Below are positions 17,197-25,285 of a DNA stretch of 26,687 nt, one piece after another. Below the pieces are notes generated by a model. The model saw nothing but the letters and a program-made list of their open reading frames with translations, searched no databases and had not been told where the DNA came from. Every line of letters begins with the position of its first letter. The first letter of the stretch is position 1. Source of the DNA: CAYMTN01 sp964393335 (GTDB taxonomy: Bacteria > Chloroflexota > Anaerolineae > Aggregatilineales > Aggregatilineaceae); NCBI GenBank assembly GCA_964393335.1, contig CAYMTN010000050.1, forward strand, positions 1-26,687, written 5' to 3'. The position numbers were made by a program, and so were the translations under genes.

Positions 17197-17610
17197 TGCA
17201 GCCGTCCCGTGAGTTGGTCGCGGGGCCGTTCGACCGGAAACCATCTGCATTTTGAGGTGCGTATCGGCGATCCGTATGACTACTACAGCACGTACAATCC
17301 GGACCTGTGGGTGCGGCCCTGGGCGCGTTTTGGCACCCTGGCCGGGCGCGTCATGGACCGTGACGGCAGGCTGCTATACAACACCATGATCAACATCCAA
17401 CCGAAGGGCGGCGGCGTGGACCGGTACACCTATTCCTACGCCGATGATACGGTCAACCCGGACCCGTACTACGGCGAAAACTACACCTACGCCGATCTGC
17501 CAGCGGGGGAGTATCAGGTCTTCGTGCGGGTCAATGGTGTGCTGCGCTTCAAGAAGGACGTGACTATCGAGGCGGGCAAAACGGGCTGGCTGTTGATCCA
17601 GCTAAACTGA
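17197..17610 (+). CDS. M23 family metallopeptidase, C-terminal part (cut by assembly gap)
   Basis: This frame continues the peptidase after the gap. STGNHLHFEVRIGDPYDYY is the end of an M23 domain, so the HxH motif appears a second time across the gap. WVRPWARFGTLAGRVMDRDGRLL then leads into a small beta-sandwich resembling a carboxypeptidase regulatory-like domain, ending DLPAGEYQVFVRVNG...KTGWLLIQLN, likely used for binding at the cell envelope. The coordinate given is only the start of the open frame; sequence before about 17225 does not read as M23 and may be contig-end error. Biologically this belongs to one gene with the piece before the gap, unless two paralogues were joined. Confidence 0.75.
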   Translation, partial: CSRPVSWSRGRSTGNHLHFEVRIGDPYDYYSTYNPDLWVRPWARFGTLAGRVMDRDGRLLYNTMINIQPKGGGVDRYTYSYADDTVNPDPYYGENYTYADLPAGEYQVFVRVNGVLRFKKDVTIEAGKTGWLLIQLN

Positions 17611-17625
17611 TTGCTGGCGACGTTT

Positions 17626-18723
17626 TCACTCGTACAGCCCGCGTAAGGTCTGCCGCCATGCAGCATCCGAACACAGGTCGGTGCTGTCGCTGAACTGCTC
17701 CAGACTGCCGATCAAGGGGCGTCCGGTCAGGCGTTTCACGCCCGGATCGGTGATTTGTGCGCACAAGGCGCGTGCGAACCGCTCCCCGAAAATCACCTGA
17801 AACGGTCGCCCGAAAAATCCGACCGCTTTTTCTGGCAGGGGCGGCGTGAGGCCGAGCGCGTTGTGCTGCGCGGCGATGATCTCGTAGGCGGCGGCGAGGT
17901 GCCGCTGGCGGTCCTGCCAGGAATCGGCATGCAGGGCCTGGCGCAGCGGCGGCGCGAGCCGGTCCGCGCAGGCGAGCCGCCCGAAAGCCGTCCCGAACCA
18001 CTTCGCGTACGGTGCGTACTGCCGCTCCATCAAAAAACACAGATGCATGATGTCCCGCACGAGCCGCGCGCCGATGATTCCCGCGCCGATCTCATCCCCG
18101 GCGAATCCGGCGCGGCCTATCAGGTGTTCGTCCTGGCTGATGCGCGTCCAGTCAGAGGCCAGCAGGTACAACCACACGTCGTGCGGATAATAGCGCAGCC
18201 GCTCGCGCACTACCTCCAGCCCGATGTCGTCATGAAAAACGGCCCCCGCCGTGATGCTGCGCAGTTTTTGTTCGGAGAACGTCAGCCAGTCGGCGGTTTC
18301 GAGCGGGCCATCGGTGTCAAATGCCAGGTAATCCCTGAAGTAACCGCGCAGCGTAAGCAGCTCGACGCGGTGATTGACCGGCCCGTCGGTCGTCGGTTGC
18401 AGAAGCTGGGTTCCGTGATCGTCAGGATCGGGCGGCGCGAAGTTGGTCGGGTAGCCCATAAAGTCATGCGGCAGCGTGTGGCGCAGCCGCTCGTGGATGG
18501 CATCGGCGTACTGTGCAAAATCGTTCTCGCGCAGAAACACCATCACGCGCGGTCCCCAGTGATGGTCGGTGGACATGGCCGTATCGAATCCCAGGACTTC
18601 CGAACCGCTGCCGATCAGCGCCGCGCTGCTGGACAGCGACGGAAAATCCGCCTCCAGGCGGGGCCGGACGACGTCCGCGTAGAACAGGCGGCTGAGCTTC
18701 AAACCGGGGATGAATTCCGGCAT
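17626..18723 (-). CDS. DUF4037 domain-containing protein (nucleotidyltransferase-like)
   Basis: The 365-residue cytoplasmic protein matches the DUF4037 pattern. The N-terminal part has a GSGSEVLGFDTAMSTDHHWGP segment near residues 39-59 that resembles the Gly-Ser plus Asp active site of nucleotidyltransferases. The C-terminal part is helical (AAYEIIAAQHNALGLTPPLPE), as expected of the DUF4037 domain. The substrate is unknown, and HH in place of a second acidic residue leaves catalysis uncertain. ATG at 18723 is chosen because GAGGGAA lies eight bases upstream; the GTG at 18738 reads through that site. It begins 15 bases after the amidohydrolase stop, as the last gene of a three-gene unit. It converges with the M23 peptidase gene with a 15-base gap and no visible terminator. 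Confidence 0.85.
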   Translation of the reverse strand: MPEFIPGLKLSRLFYADVVRPRLEADFPSLSSSAALIGSGSEVLGFDTAMSTDHHWGPRVMVFLRENDFAQYADAIHERLRHTLPHDFMGYPTNFAPPDPDDHGTQLLQPTTDGPVNHRVELLTLRGYFRDYLAFDTDGPLETADWLTFSEQKLRSITAGAVFHDDIGLEVVRERLRYYPHDVWLYLLASDWTRISQDEHLIGRAGFAGDEIGAGIIGARLVRDIMHLCFLMERQYAPYAKWFGTAFGRLACADRLAPPLRQALHADSWQDRQRHLAAAYEIIAAQHNALGLTPPLPEKAVGFFGRPFQVIFGERFARALCAQITDPGVKRLTGRPLIGSLEQFSDSTDLCSDAAWRQTLRGLYE

Positions 18724-18738
18724 GACAGGTTCCCTCAC

Positions 18739-20349
18739 TCAGTCGAACAGGCGGTGTTTCCACTCGCCGCCGATCAACGTGCCTACGACCTGCGTTGACA
18801 GGATGTCGTCCGGCGCGATGGTGTACAGGTCGCGGTCGAGAACAATCAAATCGGCCAGGAAGCCCGGCGCGAGCGTGCCGAGATCGTGTTCCATAGCGGC
18901 GGCATAGGCGGGACCCTGCGTGAAACCGCGCAGCGCCGTATCCATATCCAACCGCCCTTCAGGGAACCAGCCCTGCGGTCCCGGCAAGCCGTCCGGGCGG
19001 CGGCGCGTGACCGCCGCAAAAATGCCCTTGAGCGGATCAATCGGCTCGACCGGGGCATCGGACCCAAACGCCAACACCGCTCCGGCCTCGATCTGCAGCC
19101 GCCAGTTGTAACTCCACACCGCGCGTGCGCCCCAATATTGGTCCGCCATTTGCCAGTCAGATGTTGCATGAATGGGCTGCATGGACGCGATGATGTCCAG
19201 TTCTCCCAGGCGGTGCGCGTCGTCCGGGTGGATCAACTGGACGTGCTCGATACGATGCCGCCGCGCGGTACGCGGGACGCCGCGCGCGGCTTCTTCGCGG
19301 CGCACGGTTTCGTAAACGTCCAGCACGTCATGCACCGCGCGATCGCCGATCGCGTGAATGGTGGATGGAATCCCGGCGGCGCTGGCGCGGCTGACCAATT
19401 CGTAGATCTCTTCTTTATCGGTGACGACGATGCCGTAATTGTCCGGCTCGCCTTCATACGGTTCGATCATGTGGGCGGTGCGCGGTCCGAGCGCGCCATC
19501 GGCGAAAATCTTCAATCCGCCAATACGCAGCCATTCGTCGCCAAACCCGCTGCGAATACCGAGTTCATGCGCGTGCCCGATCCAGGGATCGTTGATTTGT
19601 TTGACCACACGCAGGCCAAGATCGCCGCGCTCGCGCAGGATTTGCAGCGCAACCATACAACTCGGATTGTCGTAATCGTGAATGCCGGTCAGCCCGGCGG
19701 CCCAGGCTAACCGCTGCGCTTCGGCCATCCAGTCAGCGACCTGGTCGGGCGTGGGCACGGGCACGCTGTCCCAGACTAGTGCCATCGCCGGAGCTTCCAG
19801 CAGAATGCCGGTAGGGTGACCGGATACGTCCCGCTGGATGCTGCTGCCGGGTGGGTCCGGCGTGTGGGACGTGACTCCCGCTAACTTCAGCGCCTGGCTG
19901 TTGACCCATGCGGCGTGCCCGCTCTTGGCGCTGAGATAGACCGGGTTATCCGGTGCAACGGAATCCAGGTCGGCGGCGGTCGGGAAGGCGCGATCCGGCC
20001 AATAGGCTTGCGTCCAGCCGCGCCCCAGAATCCATGCGCCCGGCCTGCTATTGCGCACGCGGTCGGCAACCCGGCGCAGTGCTTCCTGCTTGGTGGGCAC
20101 TTCAAACACATTCACGCTGTTCAGACTGGATGCGACGCCTTCCCAGTGAATATGCGCATCGGTCAGACCAGGGAAAACAGGGCGTCCCCCGGCGTTGTCG
20201 ATGCGGGTGCGAGCGGTGACCAGCGCGCGAATCGTATCGTCATCGCCCACCGCGACAATACGATCCCGGCCAATCGCCAGCGCAGTCGCTTCCGGTTGGG
20301 CCGGGTTCAGCGTATGAATACGGGCGTTAATCAAAATCCGGTCAATCAT
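18739..20349 (-). CDS. Amidohydrolase family protein (YtcJ-like, amidohydrolase 3)
   Basis: The 536-residue protein is a metal-dependent amidohydrolase of the YtcJ class. The N-terminal composite beta-sandwich includes NARIHTLNP. The first metal motif is GLTDAHIHWEG. Further ligands are in HAIGDRAVHDVLD and RHRIEHVQLI, and the last Asp is in LAFGSDAPVEPIDP. The C-terminus returns to the sandwich (GFLADLIVLDRDLYTI). Members hydrolyse amide or related bonds of small molecules; the substrate cannot be read from sequence. There is no signal peptide, so it acts in the cytoplasm. ATG at 20349 has GAGGG seven bases upstream; the alternative ATG at 20364 overlaps that site. The gap to the PfkB gene is 18 bases, so translation is probably linked. 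Confidence 0.9.
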   Translation of the reverse strand: MIDRILINARIHTLNPAQPEATALAIGRDRIVAVGDDDTIRALVTARTRIDNAGGRPVFPGLTDAHIHWEGVASSLNSVNVFEVPTKQEALRRVADRVRNSRPGAWILGRGWTQAYWPDRAFPTAADLDSVAPDNPVYLSAKSGHAAWVNSQALKLAGVTSHTPDPPGSSIQRDVSGHPTGILLEAPAMALVWDSVPVPTPDQVADWMAEAQRLAWAAGLTGIHDYDNPSCMVALQILRERGDLGLRVVKQINDPWIGHAHELGIRSGFGDEWLRIGGLKIFADGALGPRTAHMIEPYEGEPDNYGIVVTDKEEIYELVSRASAAGIPSTIHAIGDRAVHDVLDVYETVRREEAARGVPRTARRHRIEHVQLIHPDDAHRLGELDIIASMQPIHATSDWQMADQYWGARAVWSYNWRLQIEAGAVLAFGSDAPVEPIDPLKGIFAAVTRRRPDGLPGPQGWFPEGRLDMDTALRGFTQGPAYAAAMEHDLGTLAPGFLADLIVLDRDLYTIAPDDILSTQVVGTLIGGEWKHRLFD

Positions 20350-20367
20350 GCGGTTTGCCCTCATGAG

Positions 20368-21225
20368 TCACTCGTTGGCGAATGTGCGCCAGGCAAACGT
20401 GACCTCTTCGGACGTGGGGGCGCTGTCGAACCCGACACGCGTCACCGATTGTCCGGCGAGGTAGGCCGCTACCTGGATCGCGCGGTCGATATCGTCCAAC
20501 CGGTCCAGCGCGATGTGCATTGCAGCGGCGAAAATGTCTCCCGCGCCGGTCGGGTCATTCAGGGTTTCGGGGTAGGCCGCGAAATCACGTCGTTCGCCGT
20601 TGATGTAGAAGGTGCCGCCGCGCTCGGCGCGCGTGACGACCAACAGCGGCGCAAGCTGCGCGAACACCGTTTCCAGGCCGGGATCGTGATGAATGTCTTC
20701 TTCGCTGAGCACGGTCAGGCGTGCGCGCGGCAGCACCTGCCCGGCAGTCTCCCAGGGAATTGCTGTGACAAGTCCATCGGGTTCTCGCTGGCGCATGAAT
20801 CCCTGTGGCGTGACGCAGACCAGGCCGCCGTTGAAGGCCGTGCAAAACGCCGGGTCCACTTCATAAGCGATCGGTCCCAGGTGAACCAGCCGTGTCTCCC
20901 GCCATGCCGGGGGGAGCATGTCCGGCGTAAGAGTCCGCGCACGGCGGTGCAGATACTGCGTGCGTGCGTTTCCCGCGTAGCGGTTCTCGAACGTGGTCGT
21001 GTGCTCAGCCGGGATGCTGATCACCTGCACCTGTGGGGGCAGGTTGTTCAACAGCGGTTCGTCAGGTTTGGTGCTGGTCAGTATGGCAACCTTCAGCCCG
21101 AAGGCGGCTGCGGTGTAGGCTCCATAGGACACCGTGCCGCCCAGGCGCGGCCCTTGCGGCGTGACATCGTGGGCAATGTGCCCGATCAGCAAATAATCAG
21201 GGATAGATTCAGCGGGTACGGTCAT
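20368..21225 (-). CDS. PfkB family carbohydrate kinase
   Basis: The 285-residue protein is a ribokinase-like sugar or nucleoside kinase. The N-terminal region has a GGTVSYGAYTAAAFGLKVAI segment (substrate side) and the C-terminal region has the ATP/catalytic signature DPTGAGDIFAAAM with the catalytic Asp. It is short for the family, and lacks the usual NxxxA substrate loop in recognisable form. The general layout recalls the plant myo-inositol kinase branch, but that is only an impression. ATG at 21225 is preferred over an upstream TTG; no clear ribosome site is seen for either. It is the first gene of a unit with the amidohydrolase and DUF4037 genes, and lies just after the terminator of the jag cluster. 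Confidence 0.88.
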   Translation of the reverse strand: MTVPAESIPDYLLIGHIAHDVTPQGPRLGGTVSYGAYTAAAFGLKVAILTSTKPDEPLLNNLPPQVQVISIPAEHTTTFENRYAGNARTQYLHRRARTLTPDMLPPAWRETRLVHLGPIAYEVDPAFCTAFNGGLVCVTPQGFMRQREPDGLVTAIPWETAGQVLPRARLTVLSEEDIHHDPGLETVFAQLAPLLVVTRAERGGTFYINGERRDFAAYPETLNDPTGAGDIFAAAMHIALDRLDDIDRAIQVAAYLAGQSVTRVGFDSAPTSEEVTFAWRTFANE

Positions 21226-21261
21226 AGTTCGCAACCAAAAGCCTGTGTGCGCAAAGAAAAT

Positions 21262-21294
21262 AAGAAAATGCCGCGAACCAACACAGTCGCGGCA
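21262..21294 (-). terminator. Intrinsic terminator after jag
   Basis: On the minus strand TGCCGCGA and TCGCGGCA (21294-21287 and 21276-21269) form a perfect eight-pair stem with a ten-base loop, followed by TTTTCTTATTTTC. It lies 28 bases after the jag stop and closes the rpmH-to-jag transcript. Confidence 0.85.
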
Positions 21295-21322
21295 ATATCA
21301 TACCTGAAAAACCGGAAAACGA

Positions 21323-22153
21323 TCAGCGTCGGGTCGGGACGATCGTGACTTTACGGTGGTCGCCCTCGCCGATGCTTTCGGTCATGACGGCAGGGTTATC
21401 ACGCAGCGCGAGGTGAATGATCCGGCGTTCGTAGGGCGACATCGGCTCTAGCGCGACCGTCCGCCCCAACTGGATCGCCTGGTTCGCCATGCGTTCGGCC
21501 AGTTGGCGAAGCTTTTGCTCGCGGCGTGTCTTGTAGCCCTCAACATCCAACACGATATTCGCGCGGCGCTGCAATTCGCGGCTGGCAATCAGGCGCGTAA
21601 TGTATTGCAGCGAGGAGAGCGTCTCTCCCCGGCGGCCAATCAGCATCCCCAGGTCACGCCCGCGAATTTGCAGTACCCAGGGCGCATCTTCGCCTTCGGC
21701 GGCCTGCGCACGATACACGGTGATCTGCGCTGTGACCTGCATTTTTGACAGCAGCTCTTCCAATGTCGCCAGCCCGACGCGCGCGTCATCGTCCATTTCG
21801 TCTTCGCCGACGGCTTGAAGATATTGCTCGGAAACGGCGTCTTCTTCGTCTTCATCCATGTCTTGATCCGCCGCTGCGGCGAAGGGTGCGGCCTTGGGGA
21901 CCGGAGCATGTGCCGCTGGTGCCGGCGACTCCGGAGCCGGGGCCGGTGCGGGACGCGGCGGGGCAGCCGTCGTCAGCCGGATACGGGCCTGCCGCGCGCC
22001 CAATCCTAGCAAGCCCCGGCTGGGTTCCTCCAAAATCTCGACAATAACGCTTTCACGCGTTACGCCGAGTTGTTCTAAACCAAGTTCAATCGCCGTTTCA
22101 ATATCGGCTGCACTGGTTTCCACAGACCGCGTTTCACTCATAGTATCCTTCAT
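21323..22153 (-). CDS. jag: RNA-binding protein Jag/KhpB (SpoIIIJ-associated)
   Basis: The protein has the three-part Jag layout. A Jag-N domain (AADIETAIELGLEQLGV...EEPSRGLLGLGARQARIRL) is followed by a Pro/Ala-rich and acidic linker. A KH domain contains GMLIGRRGETLSSLQYITRLIASR, and a C-terminal R3H domain contains MSPYERRIIHLALRDNPAVMTESIGEGDHRKVTIVP. It is a cytoplasmic RNA-binding partner of KhpA in other bacteria, linked to cell envelope growth. It follows yidC as in most bacteria; its ATG at 22153 overlaps the yidC TGA, suggesting translational coupling. ATG at 22141 has a better ribosome site (GAAGGA) and may be the true start (272 residues). A strong terminator follows. Confidence 0.92.
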   Translation of the reverse strand: MKDTMSETRSVETSAADIETAIELGLEQLGVTRESVIVEILEEPSRGLLGLGARQARIRLTTAAPPRPAPAPAPESPAPAAHAPVPKAAPFAAAADQDMDEDEEDAVSEQYLQAVGEDEMDDDARVGLATLEELLSKMQVTAQITVYRAQAAEGEDAPWVLQIRGRDLGMLIGRRGETLSSLQYITRLIASRELQRRANIVLDVEGYKTRREQKLRQLAERMANQAIQLGRTVALEPMSPYERRIIHLALRDNPAVMTESIGEGDHRKVTIVPTRR

Positions 22154-23085
22154 CCTTTTGCCTTGCTTTTCGCTTTGTCGGCACGGCTGTCGTAGATTCC
22201 GGTTCGTTTGCTGCGGGATCGAGAACTTACCGGGCTGCCGGAGACGCTCTGCTTACGTTTTGGCTTGGGTGCAGTTGGCGCTTCGGCTTCGCGCTTGGGC
22301 TTTTCGGCAGGTTTTTCCTTCTTGCTTGATTCGGCCTCGTCATGACTCTGGCGGCCCAACAGGTGTTTCATGTCGATGCGGCCCATCATAGCGTACTGCC
22401 CGATACCGATAATATTAGAGGCGATAAAATAGATCGACAAACCGGAGGCAAATGATAGTGAGAAAAAGCCAAACATCAACGGCATAATCATCATCATCTG
22501 GCGGCTCATCTGCGCAGCCTGGTCGGCGGTTTTGTCACCGCTGCCGCCGGAGGACGCCGTCGCGGGCGTCAGGAGTCGCTGCTGCAACCAGGTGGTTACC
22601 ACGACCAAAATCGGCAGGATGTACAGCGGGTCTGGCACGGCCAGATTGAGCCACAGGAATTTGTTCTGCAGTGGGACCTGCGTTGACAACTCCGAGACCC
22701 ACAACCGCCCGGACAGGTTCAATAATTGCAGAGGGGTGGCGGCCAGTGTCGCTACGATCGCACGATACAGGCCCAGCAGGATCGGCAATTGGATGATCAG
22801 CGGCAGGCAGCTCGCCAGCGGATTGTAGCCGTGTTCCCGGTACAATTCCCACTGAGCCTGGGCAAGCTGTTCGCGGTTGTTCTTGTATTTTTCCTGGAGC
22901 TTCTTCAGTTCTGGCTGAAGCTCCTGCATCGCTTTCATCGATCGCTGCTGTTTCATCGTCAGCGGGTAAGTAGCCAGCCGTACCAGGACGGTGAACAGCA
23001 CGATGGCCAGCACAACATTCCCGCCCAGAATCTGGTACAAGAACAGCAAAATCGTAATAAACGGGTTGATGATGATGTCGAGCAT
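22150..23085 (-). CDS. yidC: Membrane protein insertase YidC/Oxa1
   Basis: The 311-residue protein inserts proteins into the cytoplasmic membrane, alone or with SecYEG. It has an N-terminal span, then a span with the conserved Arg in the hydrophilic groove (VLFTVLVRLATYPLTMKQQRSMKAM). A charged helical cytoplasmic hairpin (ELKKLQEKYKNNREQLAQAQWELYREHGYNPLASC) comes next, followed by three more spans. It lacks the large periplasmic domain of proteobacterial YidC. The C-terminal tail after about residue 240 is rich in Lys and Arg, as in forms that bind the ribosome. The gene overlaps jag by four bases. It lies 48 bases after the PQQ-propeller lipoprotein gene. Confidence 0.95.
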   Translation of the reverse strand: MLDIIINPFITILLFLYQILGGNVVLAIVLFTVLVRLATYPLTMKQQRSMKAMQELQPELKKLQEKYKNNREQLAQAQWELYREHGYNPLASCLPLIIQLPILLGLYRAIVATLAATPLQLLNLSGRLWVSELSTQVPLQNKFLWLNLAVPDPLYILPILVVVTTWLQQRLLTPATASSGGSGDKTADQAAQMSRQMMMIMPLMFGFFSLSFASGLSIYFIASNIIGIGQYAMMGRIDMKHLLGRQSHDEAESSKKEKPAEKPKREAEAPTAPKPKRKQSVSGSPVSSRSRSKRTGIYDSRADKAKSKAKG

Positions 23086-23133
23086 GAGACGGTGTCTTTT
23101 ACTCCTGGGCTAGTGTGTCACGGACGCGAATCG

Positions 23134-24318
23134 TCATTTATCCGAGTAGTTCCAGTTTTCGTCGCCGGTCGCAGCATTGAAGGCTACGATCAACTTGTCG
23201 CGCTGGTCTGTGCCAACAACGACCAGATCGACTGATTCGCTGTTTTGTACATCCGCAGGCACATACACGAGATTCGTCAGAACCTCGCCCTTGGTCGATT
23301 TGTACCAGCGACTGGCCCCGTCTTTCTTATCGACCGCATAAACCTTTTTATCTTTTGACCCGACAATAACCATGTCGTCGGTCAGCAGCGGAGTGGCGCG
23401 GATGGCGTCTTCGGCTACGACACGCTGCCAGATTTGCTCGAAGCCGCTGTCGGTGACGCGCACGGCATACAACTGGCCGGACAGATCGCCAAAGTACAGG
23501 ATGTCGTCCTCAAAGGCGGGGCTGCCCCACACCCAATCTTTGGTTTCGAACCGGTCAACGATCTCGTGCGTGTTCAGGTCAATGGCGAGCATTTCTGATA
23601 CAAACGTGCCGACATAAATCCGATTACGCGCCGCATCGTAAGTCATGTCGCCAGGAACGGCCCCGCCCAGGTCTTTTTTCCATAGCTCTTCGCCTGTTTC
23701 TGGATTGATGGCGTACAGGTGGTGGTCGAGCGAGACGACGTATAACATGGCCCGGCTGGTTTCATCGTCGGGATTGGCTGGCACGTACAGCGGTGCCGCC
23801 CATACGCCGTGATTCGTCTTGAAGACCCAGACCTCTTGAGCGGTTTCGCGTGATACGGCGACGACATTCCGGCTTCCCAGGCCAAAGAATACCTTGTCCG
23901 AATCGACGGCAGCCGGGCCGATCACGCGGTCATCTGCGGTGGTCGAGAGCGGTCCAATGAGCGTGTCCTTGTCTGGCTGGTAAACCCACTGCTCTTCGCC
24001 ACTCGTGCTGATGGCGTGCATCCGCCCTTTGTAGTCACCGATGTACACGGTGCCGTTGTTGATCACGGGCACAGCGAAGATTTTTGCATCACGATTGTCT
24101 TTAGGGGGATATTGCCACACAATCGTACCGCTGGTGGGATCGAGAGCAACCAGGCGCTCGTTATACGTGACATAGATTGTGTCGTCGTCAGTATTGATCG
24201 AAACACCGGCCCAACTATCGCCCGCCCCGCTGCCGCACGCACTCAACAGCAGCGCCATTAGCAGCAGCACCCCGATGGCGAGGCGAGATTTGGGGGTGAA
24301 GACACGCGAGATATTCAA
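23134..24318 (-). CDS. PQQ-like beta-propeller lipoprotein (BamB-like)
   Basis: The 394-residue protein has a lipoprotein signal peptide with lipobox LLSAC (C28). The mature part is made of repeated propeller blades with the PQQ-type pattern, for example LVALDPTSGTIVWQYP, VVAVSRETAQEVWVF, LYAINPETGEELWKKDL and VYAVDKKDGASRWYKS. No quinone cofactor residues or dehydrogenase features are evident, so a binding or scaffold role outside the membrane is likely, as for BamB. The start codon is TTG, strongly supported by AAGGAG six bases upstream. It sits between yidD and yidC, two genes that are usually adjacent, so a role in membrane insertion or envelope protein handling is a fair guess but not shown. 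Confidence 0.9.
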   Translation of the reverse strand: MNISRVFTPKSRLAIGVLLLMALLLSACGSGAGDSWAGVSINTDDDTIYVTYNERLVALDPTSGTIVWQYPPKDNRDAKIFAVPVINNGTVYIGDYKGRMHAISTSGEEQWVYQPDKDTLIGPLSTTADDRVIGPAAVDSDKVFFGLGSRNVVAVSRETAQEVWVFKTNHGVWAAPLYVPANPDDETSRAMLYVVSLDHHLYAINPETGEELWKKDLGGAVPGDMTYDAARNRIYVGTFVSEMLAIDLNTHEIVDRFETKDWVWGSPAFEDDILYFGDLSGQLYAVRVTDSGFEQIWQRVVAEDAIRATPLLTDDMVIVGSKDKKVYAVDKKDGASRWYKSTKGEVLTNLVYVPADVQNSESVDLVVVGTDQRDKLIVAFNAATGDENWNYSDK

Positions 24319-24383
24319 TGGAACTCCTTCAACAAACCGATTATCAGCCGTACGATTTTGCCTGTACCCAGAAATTTCAGCAC

Positions 24384-24593
24384 CTACGGGACCGGATCAT
24401 AGCCGCCAGGACTCAACGGGTGACAGCGGCCAATCCGTCGCAAACCCATCCAGCCACCTTTGAACAGGCCGTATTTTTGAACAGCCGCGTAGGTATAATG
24501 CGAGCAACTGGGTTCGTAACGGCAACTGGGGGGCAGGATACGCGAGAAGGTAAGCTGGTAGAGGCGAATCAGCGCCAGCCCGATGATTTTCAT
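24384..24593 (-). CDS. yidD: Membrane protein insertion efficiency factor YidD
   Basis: The 69-residue protein matches YidD throughout: an N-terminal amphipathic helix (IIGLALIRLYQLTFSRIL), then PPSCRYEPSCSHYTYAAVQKYG, and GWMGLRRIGRCHPLSPGGYDPVP at the end, with the conserved Cys residues. It is thought to help YidC-dependent insertion at the inner face of the membrane. ATG at 24593 is chosen because GGGGGAG lies about eight bases upstream and the conserved N-terminus begins there; an open frame runs ten codons further into rnpA. It starts five bases after the rnpA stop. Confidence 0.95.
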   Translation of the reverse strand: MKIIGLALIRLYQLTFSRILPPSCRYEPSCSHYTYAAVQKYGLFKGGWMGLRRIGRCHPLSPGGYDPVP

Positions 24594-24598
24594 GATGG

Positions 24599-24949
24599 CT
24601 ACTCCCCCGGCGATGCTGCCCACAGGCCAGCTTGCCGCAAGCTGGCCCGCACGCTTTCGCTCACAATCTGGTACGGCTGCCCGACAATGGGACTCCGTGC
24701 GATGAACGCGATATCATGCCCTGGTTTGATACAGGGATGAGCCTGGCGCACAACCTCCCGCAGCCGTCGCCGGACGCGGTTGCGAACGATCGCCTTCCCT
24801 AGGTGTTTGCTGGTGATGAATCCATACCGGTTATGTGGCAGCCCGTTGGAAGTCACGCTCAGGATCAGGAAAGGGTGGCGCCACACCTGGCCGGTTGCAC
24901 GTAGATGGGCAAAATTCTCGCCCCGACGTAGTCGCAAGTGGCGCTGCAT
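24599..24949 (-). CDS. rnpA: Ribonuclease P protein component
   Basis: The 116-residue protein binds the RNase P RNA and helps process the 5' end of tRNA precursors. The N-terminal RLRRGENF and the signature helix KAIVRNRVRRRLREVVR (residues 52-68) are diagnostic. ATG at 24949 fits the family start (MQRHLRLRRGENF); a TTG at 24967 would add six residues. It lies between rpmH and yidD, the conserved order, and is likely translated from the same message. Confidence 0.94.
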   Translation of the reverse strand: MQRHLRLRRGENFAHLRATGQVWRHPFLILSVTSNGLPHNRYGFITSKHLGKAIVRNRVRRRLREVVRQAHPCIKPGHDIAFIARSPIVGQPYQIVSESVRASLRQAGLWAASPGE

Positions 24950-24976
24950 AAAAGTGTGCCAGGCCAAACTGCCCGG

Positions 24977-25153
24977 CTAGCTTTTCCAGTTAACCTTCTT
25001 GACGTGGTTGTTCATCTTGGGTGCCAGCAGGGAACGGCCCTTGGCCCGGCGTGACTTGAGCACACGGCGTCCGTCTTTGCTGCGCATGCGTTTGCGAAAA
25101 CCATGCACGCGAACGCGGCGACGCTTCTTGGGTTGGTATGTACGTTTGGGCAT
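24977..25153 (-). CDS. rpmH: 50S ribosomal protein L34
   Basis: This short gene encodes 58 residues: MPKRTYQPKKRRRVRVHGFR at the start, then KRMRSKDGRRVLKSRRAKGR, the hallmark of L34. The C-terminus (SLLAPKMNNHVKKVNWKS) is longer than in most bacteria, where L34 has 44-47 residues. AGAGG lies seven bases before the ATG. It is the first gene of the rnpA-yidD-yidC-jag cluster and is preceded by a strong promoter and a structured leader. The dnaA gene, often found upstream and divergent, is absent here; a HAMP sensor gene takes that place. Confidence 0.97.
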   Translation of the reverse strand: MPKRTYQPKKRRRVRVHGFRKRMRSKDGRRVLKSRRAKGRSLLAPKMNNHVKKVNWKS

Positions 25154-25279
25154 CCTGTAACCTCTTTCAAAAAACGCGCACGGGGCGCGATTTTAGACTG
25201 AGACGATACGATTGCAGGTCGGCTGCGGTCTATCAAGCCCGGTGCTATGAAAATGATCGTGTCTCCCGCAGCCTGACGA
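25154..25279 (-). promoter_or_regulatory. Structured 5' leader of rpmH (candidate attenuator RNA)
   Basis: The leader of about 125 bases has several pairing elements. GGCTGCGG (25273-25266) pairs perfectly with CCGCAGCC (25228-25221). GAGACACGAT (25265-25256) can pair with ATCGT and GTCTC in 25212-25200, interleaved with the first stem as in a pseudoknot. GCACCGGGC (25245-25237) matches eight of nine bases of GCCCCGTGC (25186-25178), the heart of the downstream terminator hairpin, and so could act as an antiterminator. It encodes no protein that I can see. The ligand, if any, could be L34 itself, but this is inference. Confidence 0.5.
25169..25189 (-). terminator. Attenuator-like intrinsic terminator in the rpmH leader
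   Basis: On the minus strand CGCGC (25189-25185), a five-base loop and GCGCG (25179-25175) are followed directly by six T residues (25174-25169). It ends 15 bases before the rpmH ATG, with the ribosome site in between. Placed after the promoter and before the first gene, it suits premature termination. Confidence 0.6.
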
Positions 25280-25285
25280 ACGGCA

